From Glycomyces harbinensis (GTDB taxonomy: Bacteria; Actinomycetota; Actinomycetes; Mycobacteriales; Micromonosporaceae), in NCBI RefSeq assembly GCF_900101745.1, contig NZ_FNAD01000013.1, positions 62,001-126,000 on the forward strand: a stretch of 64,000 bases of DNA. Reading direction: 5' to 3'. A model generated the notes under the pieces. That model was not told where the DNA came from. It saw nothing but the letters and a program-made list of their open reading frames with translations, and did no database searches. Shown piece by piece: positions 33,485 to 41,593 of the stretch. The translations under genes were made by a program, and so were the position numbers. Numbering within the stretch: the first letter of the stretch is position 1; each line of letters opens with the position of its first letter.

Positions 33485-34540
33485 ATGGCGTTCCCACCCC
33501 GACCCAAGCGGCTGCTGAGCCTGCTGGCGGTCCTCGCCGCCGTCGCGATCATCGGCCCGCTCGGCGTCAACGCCGCTTCGGGCGACCAGGTCGCCGAAGA
33601 CCCCGCCCCGACCGCGGAGGCCGTCGGCCCCGCCGCCGAGCACGGGCAGCTGTCCGTGTGCGGCACCAGGCTCTGCGACGAGTCCGGGAACCCGGTCCAG
33701 CTGCGGGGCATGAGCACCCACGGCCTCCAGTGGTACTCCCAGTGCGTCAACGACGCCTCCCTGGACGCCCTCGCCTACGACTGGGGCGCCGACATCGTGC
33801 GCCTGTCGATGTACATCCAGGAGGACGGCTACGAGACCGACCCCGCGGGCTTCACCGCCCGGATGCACGAGCTCATCGACGAGGTGACCGCCCGCGGCCA
33901 GTACGTCATCGTGGACTGGCACATGCTCGACCCCGGCGACCCCCACTACAACCTGGAGCGCGCCGAGACCTTCTTCGCCGAGATCGCGAGCGAGCACGGC
34001 GACCAGGACAACATCTTCTACGAGGTCGCGAACGAGCCCAGCGGCGTCTCGTGGTCGCGGATCAAGTCCTACCACGAGGCGATCATCCCCGTGATCAGGC
34101 AGCACGACCCCGACGGCGTCATCCTCCTCGGCACCCCCGACTGGTCCTCCCTCGGCCTCTCCGGCGGCACGAACGAGCAGGAGGTCGTCAACGACCAGGT
34201 GAACGCGTCGAACATCATGTACACCTTCCACTTCTACGCGGCCTCGCACGACGACTACTACCTCGACGGGCTCGCCCGCGCGGCCGACGAGATCCCCATG
34301 TTCGTCACCGAGTTCGGCACCCAGAACTACTCGGGCGAGGGCGCGAACGACTTCGCGATGTCCCAGCGGTACCTCGACCTCATGGAGGACAAGGGCATCA
34401 GCTGGGTCAACTGGAACTACTCCGACGACCACCGCTCCGGCGCGGTCTTCGAACCCGGTACCTGCCCCGGCGGCCCCTTCACCGGGACCGCCAACCTGAA
34501 GGAGGCGGGGGAGTGGATCCGCGACCGGATCCGCGAGTAG
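33485..34540 (+). CDS. Secreted GH5 endoglucanase (cellulase)
   Basis: A 351-aa enzyme with a Sec signal peptide (LLSLLAVLAAVAIIGPLGVNAAS, about residues 10-32) and a short linker, then a GH5 barrel. Motifs: LRGMSTHGLQWY, YVIVDWHMLDPGDP, acid/base Glu184 in YEVANEPSG, and nucleophile Glu276 in FVTEFGTQNYSG. It should cut internal beta-1,4-glucan bonds outside the cell. No carbohydrate-binding module is present. A strong AGGAGGAG ribosome site lies before the ATG. Regulation by the divergent ROK protein is likely. Cello-oligomers produced could feed the GH4-kinase pathway. Confidence 0.93.
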   Translation: MAFPPRPKRLLSLLAVLAAVAIIGPLGVNAASGDQVAEDPAPTAEAVGPAAEHGQLSVCGTRLCDESGNPVQLRGMSTHGLQWYSQCVNDASLDALAYDWGADIVRLSMYIQEDGYETDPAGFTARMHELIDEVTARGQYVIVDWHMLDPGDPHYNLERAETFFAEIASEHGDQDNIFYEVANEPSGVSWSRIKSYHEAIIPVIRQHDPDGVILLGTPDWSSLGLSGGTNEQEVVNDQVNASNIMYTFHFYAASHDDYYLDGLARAADEIPMFVTEFGTQNYSGEGANDFAMSQRYLDLMEDKGISWVNWNYSDDHRSGAVFEPGTCPGGPFTGTANLKEAGEWIRDRIRE

Positions 34541-34547
34541 CCCCGCA

Positions 34548-35219
34548 TTAGGACGCCGCGGGCGGTCCCGGGCGCAGATGCCTCCAGCCCAGGACCGCCC
34601 ACCAGGCCATGACCGGCAGGTGGAGCAGGTAGCCGACCTGTTCGAGCTCCGGCGACGGTCCACTCGTCCCCGCCGTCCACGGCACCGCGACCGCGGCCAG
34701 GCCCGACACGGCGGCGGCGGCCCCGGCCCAGCGGAGCCGCTTCGCCTGGGCCGCAGCGCTTGCGACCGTGGCCGCGACCCACAGCAGCCCCGCCAGGTTC
34801 ACCGTCCACTTGGCCGTGAGCAGCACCGCCTCGGCCGCCGCGACCGAAGGCTCGGCCGGACCGCCCGCCAGCTGGGTCACCGCCAGGTTCCCCGCGTCGT
34901 GGAGCAGGCCCGCCGCCCCGGCCAGCGCCAGCAGTCCGGCCGCCACGAGCCCGGTGAACCGGCCCGCCGCCGCCGCGATCACCGCCATGACCAGTCCGGC
35001 GCAGGCCAGTGCGAGCCAGCCGATCACGTCCAGTCCCAACTCGAGCAGATGCAGCCCGACGCGGTCGTCCACCGCGGCGAGCGTCCCGGCCGTGTCGTCG
35101 GGATTCAGGGTGAGCCCGGCCGGTACGGCGATCGCCGCCCCGGCGATCATGAAGGCGATCGCGGCGGACAGCAGCGCGCCCAGCGGCCGGGCCATGGCAT
35201 GGTGGTCAGTGAGGGTCAT
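34548..35219 (-). CDS. Multi-pass membrane protein, target of the divergent MerR regulator
   Basis: A 223-aa hydrophobic protein with seven predicted helices (first: ALLSAAIAFMIAGAAIAVPAG; a basic loop RFTG; last: LLHLPVMAWWAVLGWRHL). No family is recognised. The ATG at 35219 has no ribosome site; the -10-like TAGCGT lies 6 nt upstream, so the mRNA is probably leaderless. The promoter has the long spacer and dyad typical of MerR targets, which makes drug- or stress-inducible expression plausible. Confidence 0.7.
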   Translation of the reverse strand: MTLTDHHAMARPLGALLSAAIAFMIAGAAIAVPAGLTLNPDDTAGTLAAVDDRVGLHLLELGLDVIGWLALACAGLVMAVIAAAAGRFTGLVAAGLLALAGAAGLLHDAGNLAVTQLAGGPAEPSVAAAEAVLLTAKWTVNLAGLLWVAATVASAAAQAKRLRWAGAAAAVSGLAAVAVPWTAGTSGPSPELEQVGYLLHLPVMAWWAVLGWRHLRPGPPAAS

Positions 35220-35225
35220 GCGGCG

Positions 35226-35257
35226 ACGCTAGAACCCTGACGCAGGGGGAAGGTCAA
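35226..35257 (-). promoter_or_regulatory. MerR-type promoter/operator
   Basis: On the minus strand TTGACC (35252-35257) is separated by 19-20 bp from TAGCGT (35226-35231). The spacer holds a dyad (CCTTCCCCCTG / CAGGGTTCTAG), resembling the CCTTCCCC... operators bound by MerR activators, which untwist over-long spacers. It lies between the MerR gene and the divergent membrane gene. Confidence 0.75.
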
Positions 35258-35275
35258 GCCGGAAGGGGCGCGATC

Positions 35276-36010
35276 ATGTGGCGGATCGGGCAGCTCGCGC
35301 GGATGGCCGGCGTCTCCGACCGAACCCTGCGCCACTACGACCGGATCGGACTGCTCCCTCCGGCCGCAGTGGACGCCGCGACCGGCTACCGTTGGTACGG
35401 CACCGCCGAGCTGATGCGGCTCGAACGCATCCGCGGCCTGCGGCGCCTCGGATTGTCGCTGCGGCAGATCGACGAGATCGTGGACGCCCCCGACGCGCAG
35501 CTGCGGCAGATGCTCGGCGAGACGGTCGAGACCCTCCGCCGCGACATCGCCGCCATGAACGCGGCCGTGTCGGCGGCCGAGGACCGCCTCGCCGTCCCGA
35601 GCACGATCCTCCCGCAGGAGGCCCGCGCCGAAGAACGGCGCCTGCGCGTGCGCCGGCTCCACGTCGACCACCCGTCCGAACTCGCCGCCGCATGCGAAGA
35701 CGCCCCCGACATGCTGCTGACCTGGCTCACCGGGCGCCCGAGCGGGGGATTCGACGCCGCGGTCGCCGTCCGGTCCGGAGGCGACCGGCTCACCCTGCCC
35801 GCGCGCCGAGTCGTGCGGGCCGTCGTGGCGCCCGAGCACGGTCTCGTCCGCGCCGGTCAGGACCTCTTCGACTGGCTCCGCCGGCACGGCCTCGCCGTCT
35901 CGGGACCCACCCTCGAAGAACACCTCGTGGACGGCGACGGCGGCGCCGCCACCGTCCTGGAGATCCCGGTCGAGCGCCGGTCCCCGGCGGTCACCACTGG
36001 GCGATGCTGA
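35276..36010 (+). CDS. MerR-family regulator with C-terminal effector domain
   Basis: A 244-aa regulator. The winged helix is MWRIGQLARMAGVSDRTLRHYDRIGLLPPAAVDAATGYRWY, followed by a coiled coil (LRQMLGETVETLRRDIAAMNAAVSAAEDRL) and a C-terminal domain of about 120 residues resembling GyrI-like/BltR-type ligand-binding domains. GGAAGGGG precedes the ATG. It likely activates the divergent membrane-protein gene. Its last 20 bp overlap the convergent ZIP-like gene. Confidence 0.9.
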   Translation: MWRIGQLARMAGVSDRTLRHYDRIGLLPPAAVDAATGYRWYGTAELMRLERIRGLRRLGLSLRQIDEIVDAPDAQLRQMLGETVETLRRDIAAMNAAVSAAEDRLAVPSTILPQEARAEERRLRVRRLHVDHPSELAAACEDAPDMLLTWLTGRPSGGFDAAVAVRSGGDRLTLPARRVVRAVVAPEHGLVRAGQDLFDWLRRHGLAVSGPTLEEHLVDGDGGAATVLEIPVERRSPAVTTGRC

Positions 36011-36740
36011 AGGCCGCCAGGAAGCCGAGCACCGCGATCAGCCCGGTCCACAGCTGCGCGTTCTCGAACGCCTCCGGGATCATCGTGTCGGTGATCATCG
36101 CCAGGATCGCACCGGCCGCCAGCGCCGTGATCGCCGCGAGCAGGTCATCGGGCGCGTCCCCCAGGAACGCGTAGCCCGCCGCCGCCGCGAGCCCGCTGGC
36201 GATCGCGATCGCGCTCCACAGTCCGAAGACGTACGCCCGGCCGCGCCCCGCGCGGCGCATGCCGGCGGCGCTCGAGAGCCCTTCGGGGACGTTGCTGACG
36301 AACACCGCCGCGACGGTCGCGGCGCTGACCGGGCCGCCGCCGAGGAGGCTCGTGCCGATGACGATCGACTCGGGGACGCCGTCGAGCAGCGCGCCGAGCG
36401 CGATGGCCGTGCCCGAACCCGGCTTGTCGGCCTCCTGGGCCTGCTGGAGGCCCGAGCGCTTGCGGTGCCGCGCGCCGCGGCGCGCCAGGGCCACGTTCGA
36501 CAGCGTGTAGGCCAGTGCCCCGGCCACCGCGCCGAACGCGGTCGGCAGGAGGCCGCCGCGCTCGTTCGCGTCGGCGATGAGGTCGAACGACACCGCCGAG
36601 AGCAGTACGCCCGAACCGAACGCCATGATCCCCGCGATCACCTTCTGCGGCACCCGGACCAGGTACCCGACGAGCGCACCCGCCACGAGGGCCCCGCCCG
36701 CGAGCAGGCCCCACGCGCCCGCGCTCAGCCAGCCGGGCAC
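35991..36740 (-). CDS. ZIP-family membrane transporter with altered metal site
   Basis: A 249-aa protein with eight predicted helices in the ZIP arrangement and a variable cytoplasmic loop (ARRGARHRKRSGLQQAQEADK). The helix IV/V motifs that normally read HNxPEG are LDGVPESIVIG and VSNVPEGLSSA here: the metal-binding His residues are replaced by Asp and Ser. It may carry another cation or have another role. No ribosome site is obvious. The gene overlaps the convergent MerR gene by 20 bp. Confidence 0.82.
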   Translation of the reverse strand: MPGWLSAGAWGLLAGGALVAGALVGYLVRVPQKVIAGIMAFGSGVLLSAVSFDLIADANERGGLLPTAFGAVAGALAYTLSNVALARRGARHRKRSGLQQAQEADKPGSGTAIALGALLDGVPESIVIGTSLLGGGPVSAATVAAVFVSNVPEGLSSAAGMRRAGRGRAYVFGLWSAIAIASGLAAAAGYAFLGDAPDDLLAAITALAAGAILAMITDTMIPEAFENAQLWTGLIAVLGFLAAFSIAQW

Positions 36741-36788
36741 GGCCCGGACCCTGCTGCGGCGGCTCGCGGTTCCATCATGGACGCCAGT

Positions 36789-36868
36789 CTAGGGTGTGTT
36801 CGGGAATCCCGGGCGGCCGTTGTCCGGCCCGTTCGCCCGTTCGCCGGGGATTCCCGAGCACGCCCTAG
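36789..36868. mobile_element. 80-bp foldback element with terminal inverted repeats
   Basis: Left end CTAGGGTGTGTTCGGGAATC and right end (complement) CTAGGGCGTGCTCGGGAATC agree at all but two of the first 20 bases and at most of the next seven. Both ends carry CTAG. The size and lack of coding potential fit a small MITE or REP-like element. It is unrelated in sequence to the 164-bp element at 2693-2856. Confidence 0.65.
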
Positions 36869-36941
36869 GCCGCGGACCGCGCTCTCCGACCGATTCGGCG
36901 ACGATGCCCAGGCGCGCACCGTCGTTGCTAGCATCGTCCAC

Positions 36942-37481
36942 ATGACAGGCTCCTCCGCCGACGGCAAGCGGCGCTTCCTCGTCCAGCACGACTACGGCAT
37001 GGGCGCCCTCCTGTGGTGGATCGATGCCCGCTCGGCCCGCGAGATCCTGGAGACGTTCGCGGAGGTCGAGGTCGTCGAGAACGCCGAGAGCATCGAGCGG
37101 GCGCTGGCCGATTCGCTGGAGGTCGTCGACGTCGATGCGGCCGAAGTGGTCGCGGGCCTGTCGCGCCGGCCCTCCGAGCAGCGCGATCACCCCGACTTCG
37201 GCAAGCTCGCCGGCCGTCCCGTGGTGCACCTGCGGCGCCCGCCCGCTCCCGAGTTCGGCGACCGGAGCGTGTACTTCTTCGAGGTCGAGTCGGACGGGCG
37301 GCGCCTGCGCCAGGTCGAGATCGGCGAGGACGGCGTCGCGGTCAAGAGCACCCCGGACGACTGGCTGTTCGATCCGCCGGTGGTGGACCTCTTCGCGCCC
37401 GAGACGGCGGCCTGGGAGATCGGCCGGGACGAGTTCGAGGCGGCCTGGCGCACCGCCGCCCCCATGCCCTCGGACTTCTGA
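36942..37481 (+). CDS. Conserved hypothetical protein
   Basis: A 179-aa soluble, acidic protein without signal peptide or membrane helices. The opening RRFLVQHDYGMGALLWWIDARSAREILETFAEVEVV is a pattern I recognise from uncharacterised actinobacterial proteins. The second half reads as beta-rich (RSVYFFEVESDGRRLRQVEI). TAGCAT lies 7 nt before the ATG with no ribosome site, predicting a leaderless mRNA. The 80-bp foldback element ends 73 bp upstream. Function unknown. Confidence 0.8.
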   Translation: MTGSSADGKRRFLVQHDYGMGALLWWIDARSAREILETFAEVEVVENAESIERALADSLEVVDVDAAEVVAGLSRRPSEQRDHPDFGKLAGRPVVHLRRPPAPEFGDRSVYFFEVESDGRRLRQVEIGEDGVAVKSTPDDWLFDPPVVDLFAPETAAWEIGRDEFEAAWRTAAPMPSDF

Positions 37482-37515
37482 GCGGCCACCCCTTCATGAG
37501 CAGGGCATTCGCCGT

Positions 37516-37570
37516 GTCAGCGGCGGTGTCAGCGCTGCGTCAGGGCGGTGTCAGTCCGGTCTTCGATAGT
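37516..37570 (+). promoter_or_regulatory. Four phased GTCAG repeats and promoter
   Basis: GTCAG at 37516, 37528, 37539 and 37550 (spacing 12, 11, 11), three of them as GTGTCAG. A GATAGT -10 candidate at 37565-37570 has no -35 consensus, as in promoters that need an activator. Tandem sites one helical turn apart are typical of OmpR/PhoB-type response regulators. Confidence 0.6.
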
Positions 37571-37617
37571 TGCCTCATCGAGAACGAAGGCACACCGACA
37601 CCGCGAAGGAACACATC

Positions 37618-38019
37618 ATGGGCATCGACCTCACCGCCGCCGACCAGATCACCATCCGCACCGCCGCTTACGGAGCCGTCAGCCTCATGTCCGCGGCCGG
37701 CATCGCCGGGTCGGCCCACAAGATCGCCACCGACGCCTCCCTCGCGCTGGTGGCCGCCACCGGAACCGTGGGCCATGTCCTGGCCGACGCGAAGGGCGTC
37801 AAGTTCAAGGGCAAGTCCACCGCCGCGCTCGCCGACCAGGTGCTGCCGGCGATCACCGAGTCGGTGAAGCTGCTCGAAGCGCACGACCCGGCCGAGGCGG
37901 AGAACTTCCGCTCGACGATCACCATCGCCATCGGGGCCGCCAACCGCGCCCACAAGGGCGAGCCGAGCCCGGTCATGGCCGAGATGATCCGCAAGATCAC
38001 CGAAGCGCTCGACGCCTGA
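37618..38019 (+). CDS. Small conserved hypothetical protein, probably response-regulator controlled
   Basis: A 133-aa protein, mostly alpha-helical, alanine-rich, with no signal peptide. A central stretch (ASLALVAATGTVGHVLADA) is moderately hydrophobic. The rest is amphipathic with Lys/Glu patterns. GAAGGA lies before the ATG. The phased repeats upstream suggest control by an OmpR-family regulator. A strong hairpin follows. I do not recognise the family. Confidence 0.75.
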   Translation: MGIDLTAADQITIRTAAYGAVSLMSAAGIAGSAHKIATDASLALVAATGTVGHVLADAKGVKFKGKSTAALADQVLPAITESVKLLEAHDPAEAENFRSTITIAIGAANRAHKGEPSPVMAEMIRKITEALDA

Positions 38020-38032
38020 GCGCGATGATCGA

Positions 38033-38080
38033 CGCCGCCGCGCCGCCGAAACCCCCCGGGGCTTCGGCGGCGCGGCGGCG
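38033..38080. terminator. Terminator between the small protein and DUF4132 genes
   Basis: An 18-bp perfect stem (CGCCGCCGCGCCGCCGAA and complement) with a 12-nt loop, between convergent stop codons. Confidence 0.85.
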
Positions 38081-38088
38081 TTCGCGCC

Positions 38089-41000
38089 TCAGTCCGATCG
38101 CTTCCCGGTGGCGGCCTCGACGGTGCCGATCAGCTCTGCCGCCGCCACGGGGTCGAGGCGGCGGCCCGGCAGCGGCCGGGCGGACTTCGGGTGGCGGTTG
38201 CGGTTCTCCATGAGCCGCACGTTCTTCAACGTGAGCACGCCGTTCGGGTTGGGGGCCGACGGATCGGGATTGGGGTCGGTGTCCGCGAGCAGCCAGCCGC
38301 CGGGGACCTGCCGCGTCAGGCACCAGATCCGCTTCGTCTGCGCCTCGGGCGACAGCAGCGGCTGCCTCCAGCCGATGTGCTCCTCAATGGACGCGTAGGT
38401 GGCGGTGGCCCCGTCGAAGCGCTCCAGGCGGCCGGTGGCGAGTTCGGCCTCGGTGAACCCGGCGGCCGGGCGACCGAGCTGGTCGAACGGCTGGAGGACC
38501 TCGTAGTCGCCCAGCAGGCGGGCCCAGGCGGGCGTGTCCTCGCCGAGGAGCGCCGGGTGCGCGACGCGGATCGGGCCCTCGGGCGTGAAGTCGCGGTCGT
38601 GCACGTCGGCGAAGCCGCCGTCCTCGGCGACCCGGAAGCCCTGGCCCGCGAACCAGACCAGGCGCCTGGCGAACGGATGCACCAGCGGGTGCGCGAGCAG
38701 GACCCGGAAGTCCTCGAGCGACCAGGTGCGCCCCTTGACCATCGCGTCCCGGAGGCGTTCGATCTGCTGCTCCGCGGTCGTCTCGACGGCCTTGACGAGC
38801 TTCTTGTACCGGCTCGCGGCGTCCTTCGCCAGCGCCGCGTCGTCGTGCACGCCGGCCTTGGGCAGGCGTGCCCGCTCGCGTCCGGTCTCGTCGGTCAGCC
38901 GGGGTGCGAGGAGGTGGTCGAACCTGAGGTGGAAGCGGCGGTCGCCGTAGTCGAACGTGAGGGTCTCGGGATCGGTGACGCCGTGGTCGGGGACGAGGCG
39001 GTCGGCGTACGTCTCGAAGTCGAGGCCGCGCGCGGCGGCGAGCCGGTCGGCGAGGACGCGGGCGCGCTCGGCGACCGTGTTCGAGTACACCGGCAGGGCG
39101 AGTTCGCGCAGGTACGCGAACGCGTTGTCCGTGCCGATGTGCGCGAGCACTTCGACGCCCAGGAGCGCCCGGTCGGCCTGGCTCCGGCCGGGCCAGGTGG
39201 TCACGAGCGGGCCGAGCGCGGCCGCGGTGGCCTCGTCGCCGAAGGACCCGAGCTGCTCCACCGCCCAGGAGTCCTTGCTCGGGGCCTCGGATCGGAGCCA
39301 GAGTTCGAAGAGCGCCAGTGAGAACCGGTTGAGCGAGTCGTGCTCGCAGTGTTCGGCGTAGAGCTCGACGCCGGGGAACGGCAGCCGCGGCGACCACAGC
39401 GACAGGGCCCTGACGAGGTGTTCGACCGAGGCGAGCGGCAGTGCGGTGCCCTTGCCGCGCAGCATGACCGGCGGGAGCATCGACAGGTCGACCCAGGAGC
39501 CCGGTTTGGAGGGCGGGCCGTTCAGCGGCACATGCGGGTGCACCGCGAGGATGTCGCGGAGTCTCGCGGCCGCCTCGGGTCCGAACGGCTCGGCGGCCTG
39601 GAGCACGGCTTCGGCGCCGAGTCGCCGTCCGAGGTGGCGCAGGGCCGCCTCGCCGCCGGCGCGTTCGCGCTTGTCGCCGCCGAGCGCGCCGGGGACGAGC
39701 AGCGGTACCGCTTGCGCGCCGTGGCGGTCGAGCCAGTCGGCGGCGTGGGCCCGCGCGGATTTGAGCCGCGCGAACCAGTCGGCGGCGAGCGCGGCGGCCG
39801 CGGCGCTGCGGATCGGGACGAGCGCGTGCGCGTACTTCGGCGAGTCCTTCATGCGGGCCATGGCGGTGTCGGCGGCGGCCGCGTCGCCGTGGGCCAGCCG
39901 CGCCCAGAGGCGGTCGGCGAAGCCGAGGCCGTAGTCGGCGGGGTCGTCCCAGTAGGTGTCCGCGTCCCAGGACGCGTACTCCGGTTCGATCGCCAGGGCC
40001 CGCTCGTATTCGCCCTCGCCCCAGACGATCACGGTCCCGCCGGGCGCTTCGAGTCCTTCGAGGGGCGGTTCGGCCTTGCGTCGCTTCCGCTCGGCCCACG
40101 GGGGCGACCAGAGCGCCTCGGGCAGGTCTTCGGCGCGCGCGACGGGCCGGGACGACTCGGAGAGGATCCCGTCGAGCTTCGCCCGCTCGTCGTCACCGAG
40201 CCCTTTGAGGACGTCGTCGAGCGGGACGCCGTCCTGGCGGAGCGCGCCCAGCAGCCGGGCCGCGTCGGCGCTCGAGAGTCCGCTCGCGCGTTCGGCGGCG
40301 GCGCGCGCGAAGCGCGCCGGGAAGCGCAGGGCCGACCGGCGGAGTCCGGCGAGGACCTCCGGTTCGCCCACGTGCTCGACGAGCAGGCGCGCGGCGTCGT
40401 CGCACGGGAGCAGCGCGACGCCCTCGTACAGCAGCGAGCGCTGCTTGAACTCGAGGCCCTTGCGGCCCAGGGCGGTCGCGAACAGCGGCAGGACCTCGGC
40501 GCCGAGGTTCCCGACGAGTTCGGCGACCACGCCGTGCCGCACGCTCGTGCTCGTGAACCGTTTGGCCCCGAAGCGCCGCACGTGGTCGGGTTCGCTGACC
40601 GACGCCCAGACCAGCGGTTCGACCGTGACATCGGCGGGCACGGCGCTGCGCTCCTCGCAGGCCTCGGCGACCCAGGCGGTCTCGTCGGGCAGGAGCACGG
40701 CGGCGGCGAGCCGCTTGACCGGCGTGTCGCGGTGCCCGGCGGCCATGGCCGCGACCCGCTCGTACTCGTCGGGACCGGCCGCCGCGACGGTGGACCGCGC
40801 GATGGCGAGGGGTCCGTCGCGGTCGTCGAGGTACACCCATTTGAAGCCCATCGGTTCGCCCGGCACCACGGTGGGCAGCCGTTCCGCTCCCTGGTCCGGA
40901 TCGTCGTACCACCGGAAGTCGATGCTGAGGTCTTCGATGAGGGCGCTCACGGCGAACGCCGGGCCGTGCTCGGTCAGCCAGGCGCCGAACAGCTCGCGGC

Positions 41001-41337
41001 CGACGCGGGCCCGCTTCTCGACGCCGTCGAAGTTCGCGCCGCGGTAGCCGTCGGTGAACCTGAGCAGCGTGGCGACGGCCCCGGCGCCGACCGGGTTCGC
41101 CTCCCCGGCCAGGTGCGCGAGCGCGGCCCGGGCCAGGTCCGGGTCCGCTTCGGGGCGTTCGAGAGCGGTGGTGAGCGCTTCGCGCGCGGCCGCGACCCGG
41201 GCGGCGACGTTCGCCGCCGCCTCCGGGCCCGCTTCGAGAGAGGACCGGACCCCGTTGCCGCGCCTGGGCAGCACCAGCTTCGTCCACGACGCCGGGAGGA
41301 CGACCTGGTCCTGCGGCGCGGCAAGGGTTCTGCTCAT
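38089..41337 (-). CDS. DUF4132 domain protein
   Basis: A 1082-aa cytoplasmic protein. The N-terminal two thirds consist of irregular helical repeats (for example SADAARLLGALRQDGVPLDDVLKGL). The C-terminal part carries the DUF4132 hallmark (WARLLGDYEVLQPFDQLGRP, GRTWSLEDFRVLLAHPLVHPFARRLVW, and ending near MENRNRHPKSARPL). Related proteins occur with WGR domains and in stress or DNA-linked contexts, but no function is established. The ATG at 41337 has GGAGGAT upstream; an earlier in-frame start lacks one. It stands alone. Confidence 0.87.
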   Translation of the reverse strand: MSRTLAAPQDQVVLPASWTKLVLPRRGNGVRSSLEAGPEAAANVAARVAAAREALTTALERPEADPDLARAALAHLAGEANPVGAGAVATLLRFTDGYRGANFDGVEKRARVGRELFGAWLTEHGPAFAVSALIEDLSIDFRWYDDPDQGAERLPTVVPGEPMGFKWVYLDDRDGPLAIARSTVAAAGPDEYERVAAMAAGHRDTPVKRLAAAVLLPDETAWVAEACEERSAVPADVTVEPLVWASVSEPDHVRRFGAKRFTSTSVRHGVVAELVGNLGAEVLPLFATALGRKGLEFKQRSLLYEGVALLPCDDAARLLVEHVGEPEVLAGLRRSALRFPARFARAAAERASGLSSADAARLLGALRQDGVPLDDVLKGLGDDERAKLDGILSESSRPVARAEDLPEALWSPPWAERKRRKAEPPLEGLEAPGGTVIVWGEGEYERALAIEPEYASWDADTYWDDPADYGLGFADRLWARLAHGDAAAADTAMARMKDSPKYAHALVPIRSAAAAALAADWFARLKSARAHAADWLDRHGAQAVPLLVPGALGGDKRERAGGEAALRHLGRRLGAEAVLQAAEPFGPEAAARLRDILAVHPHVPLNGPPSKPGSWVDLSMLPPVMLRGKGTALPLASVEHLVRALSLWSPRLPFPGVELYAEHCEHDSLNRFSLALFELWLRSEAPSKDSWAVEQLGSFGDEATAAALGPLVTTWPGRSQADRALLGVEVLAHIGTDNAFAYLRELALPVYSNTVAERARVLADRLAAARGLDFETYADRLVPDHGVTDPETLTFDYGDRRFHLRFDHLLAPRLTDETGRERARLPKAGVHDDAALAKDAASRYKKLVKAVETTAEQQIERLRDAMVKGRTWSLEDFRVLLAHPLVHPFARRLVWFAGQGFRVAEDGGFADVHDRDFTPEGPIRVAHPALLGEDTPAWARLLGDYEVLQPFDQLGRPAAGFTEAELATGRLERFDGATATYASIEEHIGWRQPLLSPEAQTKRIWCLTRQVPGGWLLADTDPNPDPSAPNPNGVLTLKNVRLMENRNRHPKSARPLPGRRLDPVAAAELIGTVEAATGKRSD

Positions 41338-41593
41338 GGGGATCCTCCACCTGGCGACGGTTTCCCCGCGATCATAGAGACGGGGTGCGACGCCGCTCCC
41401 GTCACGTGCGGCGCAAACGCTCCCGGCCCGGTGGGCCTCGAACACGGGGCGGACCTGCTCAGGCGGCCGACCGCATCAGCGCGGGCCCGGGCCTCATCAC
41501 GGCGGTGGCCCCCCGCTTAGGGTGTCGTTTCATTGGGACTGACGGGGAGTGCTCCGGCTCGGGGCTCGCTTCGGCGTGAGCTCGCGGAAGCGA

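Noticed and set aside
41515-41545. GGGTGTCGTTTCA-like sequence resembling an insertion-sequence end
   Set aside because: Only one end is present and no transposase fragment or matching repeat was found nearby.
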